Source of the DNA: Meridianimarinicoccus sp. MJW13 | GTDB taxonomy: Bacteria; Pseudomonadota; Alphaproteobacteria; Rhodobacterales; Rhodobacteraceae | Assembly: GCF_014901205.1 (NCBI RefSeq) | Contig: NZ_JACNMU010000009.1 | Coordinates: forward strand, 62,001 to 126,000 | Direction of reading: 5' to 3' | Length of the DNA: 64,000 bases | Part shown: positions 1 through 7,761 of the stretch, piece after piece | How the letters are laid out: every line of letters starts with the position of its first letter | How positions within the stretch are numbered: position 1 is the stretch's first letter | Notes under the pieces: generated by a model | Told to the model about the DNA's origin: nothing | Database searches by the model: none | The model's input: only the letters and a program-made list of their open reading frames with translations | Made by a program: the position numbers and the translations under genes

Positions 1-155
1 CGAATGCCCAAAAAAGAGCCATCAACAGCCGTTAAAGGTGAAGTATTCCGCAAACCGCTGCAGCCTTGCCGGAATTCCCTCCGGTTTCGTTGCCTTCAAA
101 GCGGCTGTGTCAAAACGGTGGGCCTGCCTGCGGCTGAGGGGCCGAGCGAACAGGT

Positions 156-196
156 GTGTGACGGTCAGACGACTGGAAACGGACCGACCGTCACAC
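156..196 (+). promoter_or_regulatory. Perfect 11-bp inverted repeat in the urtA leader
   Basis: GTGTGACGGTC at 156-166 is exactly complementary to GACCGTCACAC at 186-196, with 19 bases between. It lies 84 bases before the urtA start codon. It could be a leader RNA hairpin or a dimeric regulator site. I saw no other recognisable signal in bases 1-279, and no match to the guanidine-I riboswitch consensus. Confidence 0.5.
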
Positions 197-279
197 GGAT
201 GCAATACAATTGCGGGGCCTGGGTAGGGCTTCGGGGGCGCGCGCGCAACCGGGACCAGACCTTCCCTGGGGAGACACAG

Positions 280-1560
280 ATGACCATCCTGAAAACTGCG
301 CTTTGCACGACCACCGCATTGGCCGCCATGGCCACCGCCGCCATCGCCGAAGACTGCCCGATCAAGGTCGGCGTTCTGCATTCGCTGTCGGGCACCATGG
401 CGATTTCAGAGACCACTCTGAAAGACACCATGCTGATGCTGATTGAACAGCAGAACGAAAAAGGCGGCGTGCTGGGCTGCGACCTGGAAGCCGTGGTTGT
501 CGATCCGGCGTCCGACTGGCCGCTGTTCGCCGAAAAGGCGCGCGAGCTTCTGACCGTGCACGATGTGGACGTGATCTTCGGCAACTGGACCAGCGTGTCG
601 CGCAAGTCGGTCCTTCCGGTGATCGAGGAACTCGACGGCCTGCTGTTCTATCCGGTTCAGTACGAGGGCGAGGAAAGCTCGAAGAACGTGTTTTACACCG
701 GGGCTGCGCCGAACCAGCAGGCGATCCCGGCCACCGACTATTTCCTGGAAGAACTGGGCGTCGAGAAATTCGCGCTGCTGGGCACCGACTATGTCTATCC
801 GCGCACTACGAACAACATCCTTGAAAGCTACCTGAAGTCCAAGGGCGTGTCCGCAAACGACATCTTCGTCAACTACACCCCCTTCGGTCACTCCGACTGG
901 TCCAAGATCGTGGCCGATGTGGTCGCCCTGGCCGCCGACGGAAAGAAGGTCGGCGTCATCTCGACCATCAACGGCGACGCCAACATCGGCTTCTACAAGG
1001 AACTGGCTGCCGCTGGCATTTCGGCCGATGACATTCCCGTCGTGGCCTTCTCGGTCGGCGAAGAGGAACTGTCGGGTCTGGACACCTCGAACCTGGTCGG
1101 TCACCTGGCGGCCTGGAACTACTTCCAGTCGGCTGACACCGAAGCCAACGCCGAATGGGTTGCCGCGTGGAAAGCCCGCATGGGTGCAGAGCGCGTGACC
1201 AACGATCCGATGGAAGCCCATTACATCGGCTTCAACATGTGGGTGAACGCCGCCGAAGCTGCCGGCACGACCGATGTGGATGCGGTGCGCAGCGCCATGT
1301 ACGGCCAGGAATTCCCGAACCTGACCGGCGGCACCGCCGTGATGCTGCCGAACCACCACCTGGCAAAGCCGGTGCTGATCGGCGAGATCCTGGACGACGG
1401 CCAGTTCGATATCATCAGCGAAACCGACGTGGTGCCGGGCGACGCCTGGACCGACTTCCTGCCGGAAAGCGCGGTTCTGGTGTCCGACTGGAAAGATCTC
1501 GGCTGCGGTATGTACAACACCGAAACCGAGACCTGCGTTCAGACCAAGTCGAACTACTAA
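280..1560 (+). CDS. urtA: Urea ABC transporter substrate-binding protein UrtA
   Basis: Periplasmic binding protein that captures urea (or a short amide) for the UrtBCDE importer. The 426-residue product has a Sec signal peptide (hydrophobic stretch followed by AIA before EDCPIKVG) and the type I periplasmic-binding fold of the UrtA/AmiC branch: GVLHSLSGTMA near the N-terminus, then DPASDW, FGNWTSVSRK and LFYPVQYEG. The reading frame is open upstream to base 4, but the ATG at 280 has a GGGGAG ribosome site at 268-273 and starts exactly at the signal peptide, so the upstream extension is not used. It heads a five-gene operon in the canonical urtABCDE order, separated from urtB by a perfect hairpin. 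Such operons are usually nitrogen-controlled; no NtrC or RpoN site was identified here. Confidence 0.95.
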   Translation: MTILKTALCTTTALAAMATAAIAEDCPIKVGVLHSLSGTMAISETTLKDTMLMLIEQQNEKGGVLGCDLEAVVVDPASDWPLFAEKARELLTVHDVDVIFGNWTSVSRKSVLPVIEELDGLLFYPVQYEGEESSKNVFYTGAAPNQQAIPATDYFLEELGVEKFALLGTDYVYPRTTNNILESYLKSKGVSANDIFVNYTPFGHSDWSKIVADVVALAADGKKVGVISTINGDANIGFYKELAAAGISADDIPVVAFSVGEEELSGLDTSNLVGHLAAWNYFQSADTEANAEWVAAWKARMGAERVTNDPMEAHYIGFNMWVNAAEAAGTTDVDAVRSAMYGQEFPNLTGGTAVMLPNHHLAKPVLIGEILDDGQFDIISETDVVPGDAWTDFLPESAVLVSDWKDLGCGMYNTETETCVQTKSNY

Positions 1561-1570
1561 TCCCAACCAC

Positions 1571-1598
1571 GCCAGAGGGGCGGTCGCGCCCCTCTGGC
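1571..1598 (+). terminator. Intercistronic hairpin between urtA and urtB
   Basis: A perfect 12-bp stem (GCCAGAGGGGCG, 1571-1582, pairing with 1587-1598) with a GTCG loop begins 10 bases after the urtA stop. There is no T-run after it. Such hairpins commonly follow binding-protein genes, where they stabilise the upstream message or attenuate downstream reading so that the binding protein is made in excess. Confidence 0.7.
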
Positions 1599-1617
1599 AT
1601 CGGGGACAGATACCATC

Positions 1618-3573
1618 ATGAAATTACTTCTCCTGCTGGGCCTGTGCGTCCTGGCACAGGTTAACATTGCCTGGGCCGATGACGTCCTGATCCAACCCGT
1701 TCTGCAAGAGCAGCGCGAGACGATCGTGAAAAGCTCCCGCAAGACCATCGGGCCGGCCATCGACGCGGTGGTGGCCAGCAAGGCGCCGGCGGCGCAAGAT
1801 GTGCTGCAAGCCTGGGTGACCAAGGACATGTGGTACCGCAAGGATGACGGGCTGTTTTTCCGCGCCGAGAAGGTGGACTCCAAGACCTATCGCCTGATCG
1901 ATTTCGACACCGGGGCCGACATGGGCACGGCGGACAAATCGGATATCAAGCAGATCAAGCCCAACAGCGGTGTTCGCGCGATGATCTCGACCGCGCTGGT
2001 GCGCTTCCAGTTGACCGATCCCGACCCCACGCGCCGGATGGAGGCGCTGATCGCCATCGAACGCGCGCCCGAAGCCTCGCTTCTGGCACCGCTGCGCCTG
2101 TCGATCGAGGGCGAGATCGACCCGGATATTGCCGCCCGCAAGGCCCGGATCGAGCGGCTTCTGACCATTGCCTATGACGCCGACACACCGACCCGCGTTG
2201 CCGCCATCGAAGACATGGCGGGCGATCTGGGCGTTGATGTGCGGGCCACCCTGAACCCGCTGCTGGTGACCGATCTTGCGGCCTTTCCCGGAGCGATCCC
2301 CGAGGGCGTGAATGTCCGCGCGGAACTCAAGCCGGGCGACGATGTGCTCAGCATCGCCGACGCCTATGCCTTGCTGGTTGACGGGGATCTTGCGCCACCG
2401 CGCGTGTCGGGCGCGGACATCCGCAACGCGCTGGCGGCCAATATCGTCGATGGCAAGGTCGGTGGCATTTCGGTGCACACCCTGTCGGACGAATTCCAAC
2501 GCGCCCGCGCCTATGTGGCCCTGTCCGAGGCGGGTCTGGTGCCGCCGCTGGTGACCGCAAGCGATGTGGAGGCCAGCCTGGCCGACTATCGCTTCGCCGA
2601 GGTCTACCAGGTGGATGATCCCGCCGTGACCACCGCCGCACAGGATGCGCTGACCAAGATCGAACTTAAGGTCGGTGTGAACCAGGCCATCGACCTGGGG
2701 CTGGACGCGCTGTCGCTGGCGTCGATCTATTTCCTCGCCGCCATTGGGCTGGCCATCACTTTTGGCGTCATGGGGGTCATCAACATGGCCCATGGCGAAT
2801 TCATCATGATGGGCGCTTACACAGGATACGTGGTGCAGCAGTTCATCCCCGATCACACGATCTCGATCCTTGTCGCGCTGCCGCTGGCCTTTACCGTGAC
2901 CTTCGGCGCTGGGGTGCTGATGGAGCGGCTGGTGATCCGCTGGCTCTATAACCGTCCGCTGGAAACCCTGCTGGCGACCTTCGGCATCTCGATCGCGCTG
3001 CAGCAGCTGGCCAAGAACATCTTCGGCACGCAGGCGCGACCGCTGACCTCTCCGGGCTGGCTGGACGGCGCGCTGGTGCTGAACGACGTGGTGTCGATTT
3101 CCTACATCCGCATCGCGATCTTCGTGCTGGCACTGCTGTTCCTGGGCCTGTTCCTGTTCATCATGCGGCGCACAAGGCTGGGGCTGGAAACCCGCACCGT
3201 CACCCAGAACCGGGCCATGGCGGCCTCGATGGGGATCAACCCCGACCGGGTCAACATGCTGACCTTCGGGCTGGGTTCGGGCATCGCCGGTGTCGCGGGC
3301 GTGGCCATCGGCCTGTTTGCCAAGGTGACCTCGGAACTGGGGTCGGATTACATCGTGCAAAGCTTCATGACTGTGGTCGTGGGCGGCGTCGGCAACATCT
3401 GGGGCACCCTTGCGGGCGCTGCGATGATCGGCGGGCTGCAAAAGGGCATCGAATGGATGAACCCCTCGAACACGCTGGCGGCGCAGACCTACATGATCGT
3501 CTTCATCATCATCTTCATTCAATTCCGGCCGCGGGGCATCATCGCCCTGAAGGGCCGCGCAGCGGGGGATTGA
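1618..3573 (+). CDS. urtB: Urea ABC transporter permease UrtB
   Basis: Inner-membrane permease of the urea importer, 651 residues. An N-terminal signal-like helix (residues 1-20) leads into a roughly 330-residue extracytoplasmic region seen in the long proteobacterial UrtB form. A LivH-type permease follows from about residue 350, with INMAHGEFIMMGAY, ERLVIRWLYNRPLETLLATFG and a C-terminal FRPRGI. The ATG at 1618 follows the hairpin by 19 bases. The stop is three bases before urtC, so the two permeases are coupled. The function of the long N-terminal region is not established from the sequence. Confidence 0.95.
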   Translation: MKLLLLLGLCVLAQVNIAWADDVLIQPVLQEQRETIVKSSRKTIGPAIDAVVASKAPAAQDVLQAWVTKDMWYRKDDGLFFRAEKVDSKTYRLIDFDTGADMGTADKSDIKQIKPNSGVRAMISTALVRFQLTDPDPTRRMEALIAIERAPEASLLAPLRLSIEGEIDPDIAARKARIERLLTIAYDADTPTRVAAIEDMAGDLGVDVRATLNPLLVTDLAAFPGAIPEGVNVRAELKPGDDVLSIADAYALLVDGDLAPPRVSGADIRNALAANIVDGKVGGISVHTLSDEFQRARAYVALSEAGLVPPLVTASDVEASLADYRFAEVYQVDDPAVTTAAQDALTKIELKVGVNQAIDLGLDALSLASIYFLAAIGLAITFGVMGVINMAHGEFIMMGAYTGYVVQQFIPDHTISILVALPLAFTVTFGAGVLMERLVIRWLYNRPLETLLATFGISIALQQLAKNIFGTQARPLTSPGWLDGALVLNDVVSISYIRIAIFVLALLFLGLFLFIMRRTRLGLETRTVTQNRAMAASMGINPDRVNMLTFGLGSGIAGVAGVAIGLFAKVTSELGSDYIVQSFMTVVVGGVGNIWGTLAGAAMIGGLQKGIEWMNPSNTLAAQTYMIVFIIIFIQFRPRGIIALKGRAAGD

Positions 3574-3576
3574 GCC

Positions 3577-4809
3577 ATGCAACGCAGTTTCGTCGCCAGA
3601 AATCCATCTGTCCTGATCTTCCTCGCCTGCCTTGGCCTGTTCGTTCTGGGCGTGACCGTCCTGTCCGAGGCCGTCGGCAACGGGTTCCTGTCCACCAGCT
3701 TCGTCAAGACACTGGGCAAGACCCTGTGCCTGGCCCTGATCGCTGTCGCGATGGATCTGGTCTGGGGCTACACCGGCATCCTCAGCCTGGGGCATTTCGC
3801 CTTCTTCGGGCTGGGCGGCTACATGATCGGCATGTGGCTGATGTACGAGCGCACCCGCGACATCGTCGCCACCTCGCTGGCCGAAGCGCCGATCCCGGCC
3901 ACTGTCACCGAGATACAGGAGGCCATCGCCACCCAGATCTTCGGCGTCGTGGGGTCCAACGAATTCCCGCTGGTCTGGAGCTTCGCCGACAGTCTGGTGA
4001 TCCAGCTGATCCTGGTGGTCGCGGTGCCGGGCCTGCTGGCGCTGGTCTTCGGCTGGCTGGCGTTCCGGGCACGGGTGACGGGCGTCTACCTGTCGATCCT
4101 GACCCAAGCCATGACGCTGGCGCTGGCCCTGTACCTGTTCCAGAACGACAGCGGGCTGCGTGGCAACAACGGGCTGTCGGGGCTTCAAAACCTGCCGGGT
4201 CTCGATGACGTGCCGCAGGCGCTGGTGTCCCTGTGGTTCTTCTGGGCCTCGGCGGCAGCCCTCGGGCTGGGCTATCTGCTGGCCGCCTGGGTGGTGTCGG
4301 GCAAATTCGGCTCGGTCATTCGCGGCATTCGCGACAACGAGGCCCGCGTGCGGTTCCTTGGCTACCAGGTCGAGGTCTACAAGCTGGTGATCTTTGCCGG
4401 CACGGCGATGATCTCGGGCATCGCGGGGGCGCTGTATTATCCGCAGGCGGGCATCATCAACCCGGCCGAGATTGCGCCCATCGCCTCGATCTACCTCGCG
4501 GTCTGGGTTGCCATCGGCGGACGCGGGCGGCTGTACGGCGCGGTGATCGGGGCAATCTTCGTGACGCTGTTCTCGTCGCTGTTCACCGGCGGGCAGGTGC
4601 CCGACGTCAACCTGGGCTTCTACACGGTGAAATGGGTCGACTGGTGGTTGATCGTGCTTGGCCTCAGCTTTGTTCTGGTCACCCTGTATGCGCCCAAGGG
4701 CATCGGCGGGCTGTTCGATCTGATCGCCCATCGCACCCACCCGGATCGTCATGGGGCCCCGCTTGGGCCGGACATGGGCGCGCTTCAGGAGAAGGAGGCG
4801 CAGGAATGA
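3577..4809 (+). CDS. urtC: Urea ABC transporter permease UrtC
   Basis: Second inner-membrane permease of the urea importer (410 residues), of the LivM type. It shows multiple hydrophobic segments, the signature WGYTGILSLGHFAFFGLGGYMIG region near residues 60-80 and RDNEARVRFLGYQVEVYKL in the cytoplasmic coupling region. It pairs with UrtB to form the channel. Its stop codon overlaps the urtD start (ATGA), indicating translational coupling. Confidence 0.95.
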   Translation: MQRSFVARNPSVLIFLACLGLFVLGVTVLSEAVGNGFLSTSFVKTLGKTLCLALIAVAMDLVWGYTGILSLGHFAFFGLGGYMIGMWLMYERTRDIVATSLAEAPIPATVTEIQEAIATQIFGVVGSNEFPLVWSFADSLVIQLILVVAVPGLLALVFGWLAFRARVTGVYLSILTQAMTLALALYLFQNDSGLRGNNGLSGLQNLPGLDDVPQALVSLWFFWASAAALGLGYLLAAWVVSGKFGSVIRGIRDNEARVRFLGYQVEVYKLVIFAGTAMISGIAGALYYPQAGIINPAEIAPIASIYLAVWVAIGGRGRLYGAVIGAIFVTLFSSLFTGGQVPDVNLGFYTVKWVDWWLIVLGLSFVLVTLYAPKGIGGLFDLIAHRTHPDRHGAPLGPDMGALQEKEAQE

Positions 4810-5552
4810 GCAGCACCCGCCTTCTTGAAGTTTCCGGCGTTTCCGTCTCGTTTGACGGCTTCCGGGCCATCAACAACCTGTCCTTCACCATGCCCAGCCA
4901 CGGGCTGCGGGCGATCATCGGGCCCAATGGCGCGGGCAAGACCACCTTCATGGACATCGTCACCGGCAAGACCAAGCCGGACGACGGCCGCATCACCTGG
5001 GGCGAAAAGAACATCTCGCTGCGGGGCATGTCCGAGGCGCGCATCGCCCGCGAAGGCATCGGCCGCAAGTTCCAGAAGCCAACGGTGTTCGAAGACCAGA
5101 CCGTGCACCAGAACCTGCTGATGGCGCAGCGCAACAAGCGCGGGCCGCTGGCGGTGCTGTTCTACCGGGCTGGCGGCAAGGATCTGGACCGGGTGAACGA
5201 GCTTGCCGCCACCATCGGGCTGACCGACGAACTGGCCCGCAAGTCGGGGGAGTTGTCGCACGGCCAGAAGCAGTGGCTGGAAATCGGCATGTTGCTGGCG
5301 CAGGAACCGCGTCTGCTGCTGGTGGATGAACCGGCCGCCGGGATGACGCTGGCCGAACGCGAACGCACCACGGCGCTGCTGGTTGAAGCGGCCAAGACCC
5401 GCGCGGTCGTGGTGGTGGAACACGATATGGATTTCGTGCGACGGCTGAACTGCCGCGTCACGGTCCTGCACGAAGGCTCGGTCCTTGCCGAGGGGAGTCT
5501 CGATCACGTCACGTCGAACCAGCAGGTTATCGACGTCTATCTGGGGCGCTAG
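4806..5552 (+). CDS. urtD: Urea ABC transporter ATP-binding protein UrtD
   Basis: Cytoplasmic ATPase of the urea importer (248 residues). It has Walker A GPNGAGKTT near residues 37-45, the signature LSHGQKQWLEIGMLLA, Walker B LLLVDEPAAGM and the switch histidine in VVVEHDMDFV. The frame is open far upstream inside urtC, but the ATG at 4806 overlaps the urtC stop and begins directly at the ABC domain, so it is chosen as the start. It works with UrtE in the LivG/LivF arrangement. Confidence 0.95.
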   Translation: MSSTRLLEVSGVSVSFDGFRAINNLSFTMPSHGLRAIIGPNGAGKTTFMDIVTGKTKPDDGRITWGEKNISLRGMSEARIAREGIGRKFQKPTVFEDQTVHQNLLMAQRNKRGPLAVLFYRAGGKDLDRVNELAATIGLTDELARKSGELSHGQKQWLEIGMLLAQEPRLLLVDEPAAGMTLAERERTTALLVEAAKTRAVVVVEHDMDFVRRLNCRVTVLHEGSVLAEGSLDHVTSNQQVIDVYLGR

Positions 5553-5555
5553 ACC

Positions 5556-6251
5556 ATGCTGAACGTCGAAAACCTGACCCTGCACTACGGGCATTCGCAA
5601 ATCTTGTACGATGTCTCGATGGCCGCCGAGAAGGGCGAGATCACCTGCGTCATGGGCACCAACGGCGTCGGCAAGACCAGCCTGATCCGCGCCATCGCCG
5701 GGCGGCACGCAAGATCGGGCGGCAAGGTCGCGCTGGATGGCGAGGATCTGGGCGTGCTGCCGGCGCATGGCATGGCGCACAAGGGCGTCGGGCTGGTGTC
5801 GCAGGGGCGCGAGATCTTCCCGCTGCTGACGGTGCGCGAGAACCTGGAAACCGGGTTTTCCTGCCTGCCGCGCTCCGAACACAGGATCCCGCCTGAAACC
5901 TACGAGATGTTCCCGGTGCTGGACCAGATGAAGCATCGGCGCGGCGGCGACCTGTCGGGCGGGCAACAACAGCAACTGGCCATCGCGCGGGCGCTGATCA
6001 CCCGGCCCAAGCTGTTGCTGCTGGACGAGCCGACCGAGGGCATCCAGCCCAACATCATCAAGCAGATCGGCGAGGTGTTGAAGCAGCTGCGCGCTCGCGG
6101 AGACATGGCGATCGTGCTGGTCGAGCAGTATTTCGACTTCGCCTACGAACTGGCCGACCGCATCGTCGTACTGCGCCGGGGCGAGGTCGTGCATTCCGGC
6201 ACCAAGGCAGACTCGCCGCGCGACGAAGTGCAGGCGCTGGTGTCCGTCTGA
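5556..6251 (+). CDS. urtE: Urea ABC transporter ATP-binding protein UrtE
   Basis: Second ATPase subunit of the urea importer (231 residues, LivF type). Walker A is GTNGVGKTS, the signature is GDLSGGQQQQLAIARAL, Walker B is LLLLDEPTEGIQPN and the H-loop position is VLVEQYFDF. It begins three bases after the urtD stop and ends the operon. No urease structural genes occur in the window, so the fate of imported urea cannot be read here. Confidence 0.95.
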   Translation: MLNVENLTLHYGHSQILYDVSMAAEKGEITCVMGTNGVGKTSLIRAIAGRHARSGGKVALDGEDLGVLPAHGMAHKGVGLVSQGREIFPLLTVRENLETGFSCLPRSEHRIPPETYEMFPVLDQMKHRRGGDLSGGQQQQLAIARALITRPKLLLLDEPTEGIQPNIIKQIGEVLKQLRARGDMAIVLVEQYFDFAYELADRIVVLRRGEVVHSGTKADSPRDEVQALVSV

Positions 6252-6389
6252 CGGGACCGGCGCAATGAATTGCCGTGGAACCGGGCAGGGGGTTTGGGGC
6301 ATGTTAGGGGCCCGGATCGAAACATGAAAGATCGATTGACCAACGTTGCTGTCGAGAAGGACCGGGAACGGGCCCTTCTCATCATGGAA

Positions 6390-6738
6390 TCGCTGCGTGC
6401 TGCCGGCTGAGTTGAGAAGGACGGCACCTTCACCAGTTTCGCCCGGACCATCAGCCGCCAGCGCAAATTCCTGCCTGCACCGGGGGAAAGCGCGGCCCGA
6501 CTGGCGGATCATCTCGGATGCCGCCCGCTTGGGTCCGCAGCCCACCGGTCTGGCGCAGGTGGACAGGCCGCGCGGTAGCGCCCTGTTACGGATTTTGATC
6601 CCGGACCGTCTGGGCGCGGGCAGCAATTGCGGCTCCTGTCGGCCGGAGATGCAGGCGCTTCTGGAAGGGCTGCGACATGATCTTGCGGCGGAACAGTCTA
6701 GCGCTAGGTTGAGCGCAGCAGGGAGGCGACCGCCATGA
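6390..6738 (+). pseudogene. Remnant of the 3' end of an assimilatory nitrate reductase gene (NasA/NarB type)
   Basis: Two pieces of the nitrate reductase C-terminal half are readable in shifted frames. LRAAG-stop-VEKDGTFTSFARTISRQR then KFLPAPGE (6393-6488) matches the family segment LPAAGWGEKDGT(V)TNSERRISRQRAFLPAPGEARPDWW. The TGG tryptophan codon has become TGA (6408-6410), and one extra A at 6487-6489 shifts the frame so that ARPDWRIISDAARLG follows in another frame. After a large deletion, RLGAGSNCGSCRPEMQALLEG (about 6613-6675) is the C-terminal BFD-like [2Fe-2S] motif of NasA. The last frame ends in an ATGA overlap with the siroheme-synthase gene, the expected ancestral nasA-cysG coupling. 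Identification rests on remembered family motifs. The rest of the 483-base gap after urtE (6252-6389) shows nothing recognisable. Confidence 0.75.
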
Positions 6739-7754
6739 AGACTTTTCCGATGTTTCTGAAAGTGGCCGGGCGCCGCGTGATGGTTCTGGGCGGCGGCGAA
6801 CAGGCCGCGCAGAAGTCGCGCCTGATCCTGAAGTCCGAGGCCGAGGTGGTGCTCTGCGCCCCGCATCTGGACGATGAACTGGTCGAACTGGTGCGCGAAG
6901 GCCGTGTTCAGCACCATGACGGGGCCATCACACCCGATCTGATCGACGGAGCCGCACTGGCGTTCGTGGCGACGGGCTGTCCCGGCATGGATGCCGCACT
7001 TGCCGATCTGGTGCGCGTGGCAAGGGTGCCGGCGAACGTGGTCGATCAGCCCGAGCTTTGCGACGCCTTCACGCCGTCCATCGTGGATCGCGACCCGCTG
7101 GTCGTGGCCATCGGCACCGAGGGCACCGCGCCGGTTCTGGGCCGCCAGGTCAAGACCGCCATCGAACAGATGCTGGAGCCACGCCTTGGTCATCTGGCCA
7201 GCCTTGCGGGACGGATGCGCCCGGCGGTGGCGCGCGGGGTCGACCGTGCGCGTCGGCGTGCCTTCTGGCGATGGGTGTTCGACGGCCCTCCGCGCCAGCT
7301 GCACGCCATCGGCAATGAACGCGAGGCCGCGCAGGCGTTGAAAGAGGCCATCGCGCAGGGACAAGCGCCGGATGACACCGGGCTGGGCAGCATAGCCGTG
7401 ATCGCGGCCAGCGGCGGGATCGCCGATCTGATGACCCTGCGGGCGGTGCGCAAGCTGCAGGAATGCGATGTGATTTTCCATGATGCCGGGATGGATGCGG
7501 TGCTGGAACTGGCCCGCCGCGATGCCGAGCGGGTCTGCGTCGGCCCGCGCCCCGGTGCCATCGCATGGCCCGAGGCGCGCATTGCCGATGTGATCCTGTC
7601 CGAGGCCCAGCAAGGCCACCACGTTGTGTGGCTGACCGGTGGCGCGACGGCCAACGCGCTGGCCGAGGCCGCCCAGGGCCAGGGACTGTCGGTCGAAAAG
7701 GTGCCGGAGGTTCCGGGGGGCCACGACGCCCCGGCGCGCAGCCAACCGGCCTGA
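6735..7754 (+). CDS. cysG: Siroheme synthase, precorrin-2 dehydrogenase/ferrochelatase part with a truncated methyltransferase part
   Basis: The N-terminal 215 residues form a CysG(B)/SirC-type precorrin-2 dehydrogenase/ferrochelatase: MKTFPMFLKVAGRRVMVLGGG (NAD-binding), then VPANVVDQPELCDAFTPSIVDRDPLVVAIGTEG and PVLGRQVKTAIEQML. It would oxidise precorrin-2 and insert iron to make siroheme for nitrite or sulfite reductase. The remaining 120 residues are only the start of the uroporphyrinogen-III methyltransferase domain: LMTLRAVRKLQECDVIFHD is recognisable, but the GAGPGD SAM motif reads AASGGI, the GDP motif reads GGATANA, and the protein stops just after the VPG segment, giving 339 residues where full CysG has about 450-470. 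Methylation probably depends on a CobA elsewhere. It directly follows the nasA remnant. Confidence 0.8.
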   Translation: MKTFPMFLKVAGRRVMVLGGGEQAAQKSRLILKSEAEVVLCAPHLDDELVELVREGRVQHHDGAITPDLIDGAALAFVATGCPGMDAALADLVRVARVPANVVDQPELCDAFTPSIVDRDPLVVAIGTEGTAPVLGRQVKTAIEQMLEPRLGHLASLAGRMRPAVARGVDRARRRAFWRWVFDGPPRQLHAIGNEREAAQALKEAIAQGQAPDDTGLGSIAVIAASGGIADLMTLRAVRKLQECDVIFHDAGMDAVLELARRDAERVCVGPRPGAIAWPEARIADVILSEAQQGHHVVWLTGGATANALAEAAQGQGLSVEKVPEVPGGHDAPARSQPA

Positions 7755-7761
7755 TCCGGCC

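Noticed and set aside
4-279. N-terminal extension of the urtA reading frame to base 4
   Set aside because: It precedes a clear signal peptide and ribosome site at 268-273, and has no conserved sequence.
150-279. Guanidine-I (ykkC) riboswitch upstream of the urea transporter
   Set aside because: The inverted repeat is present, but the conserved ykkC core segments could not be found.
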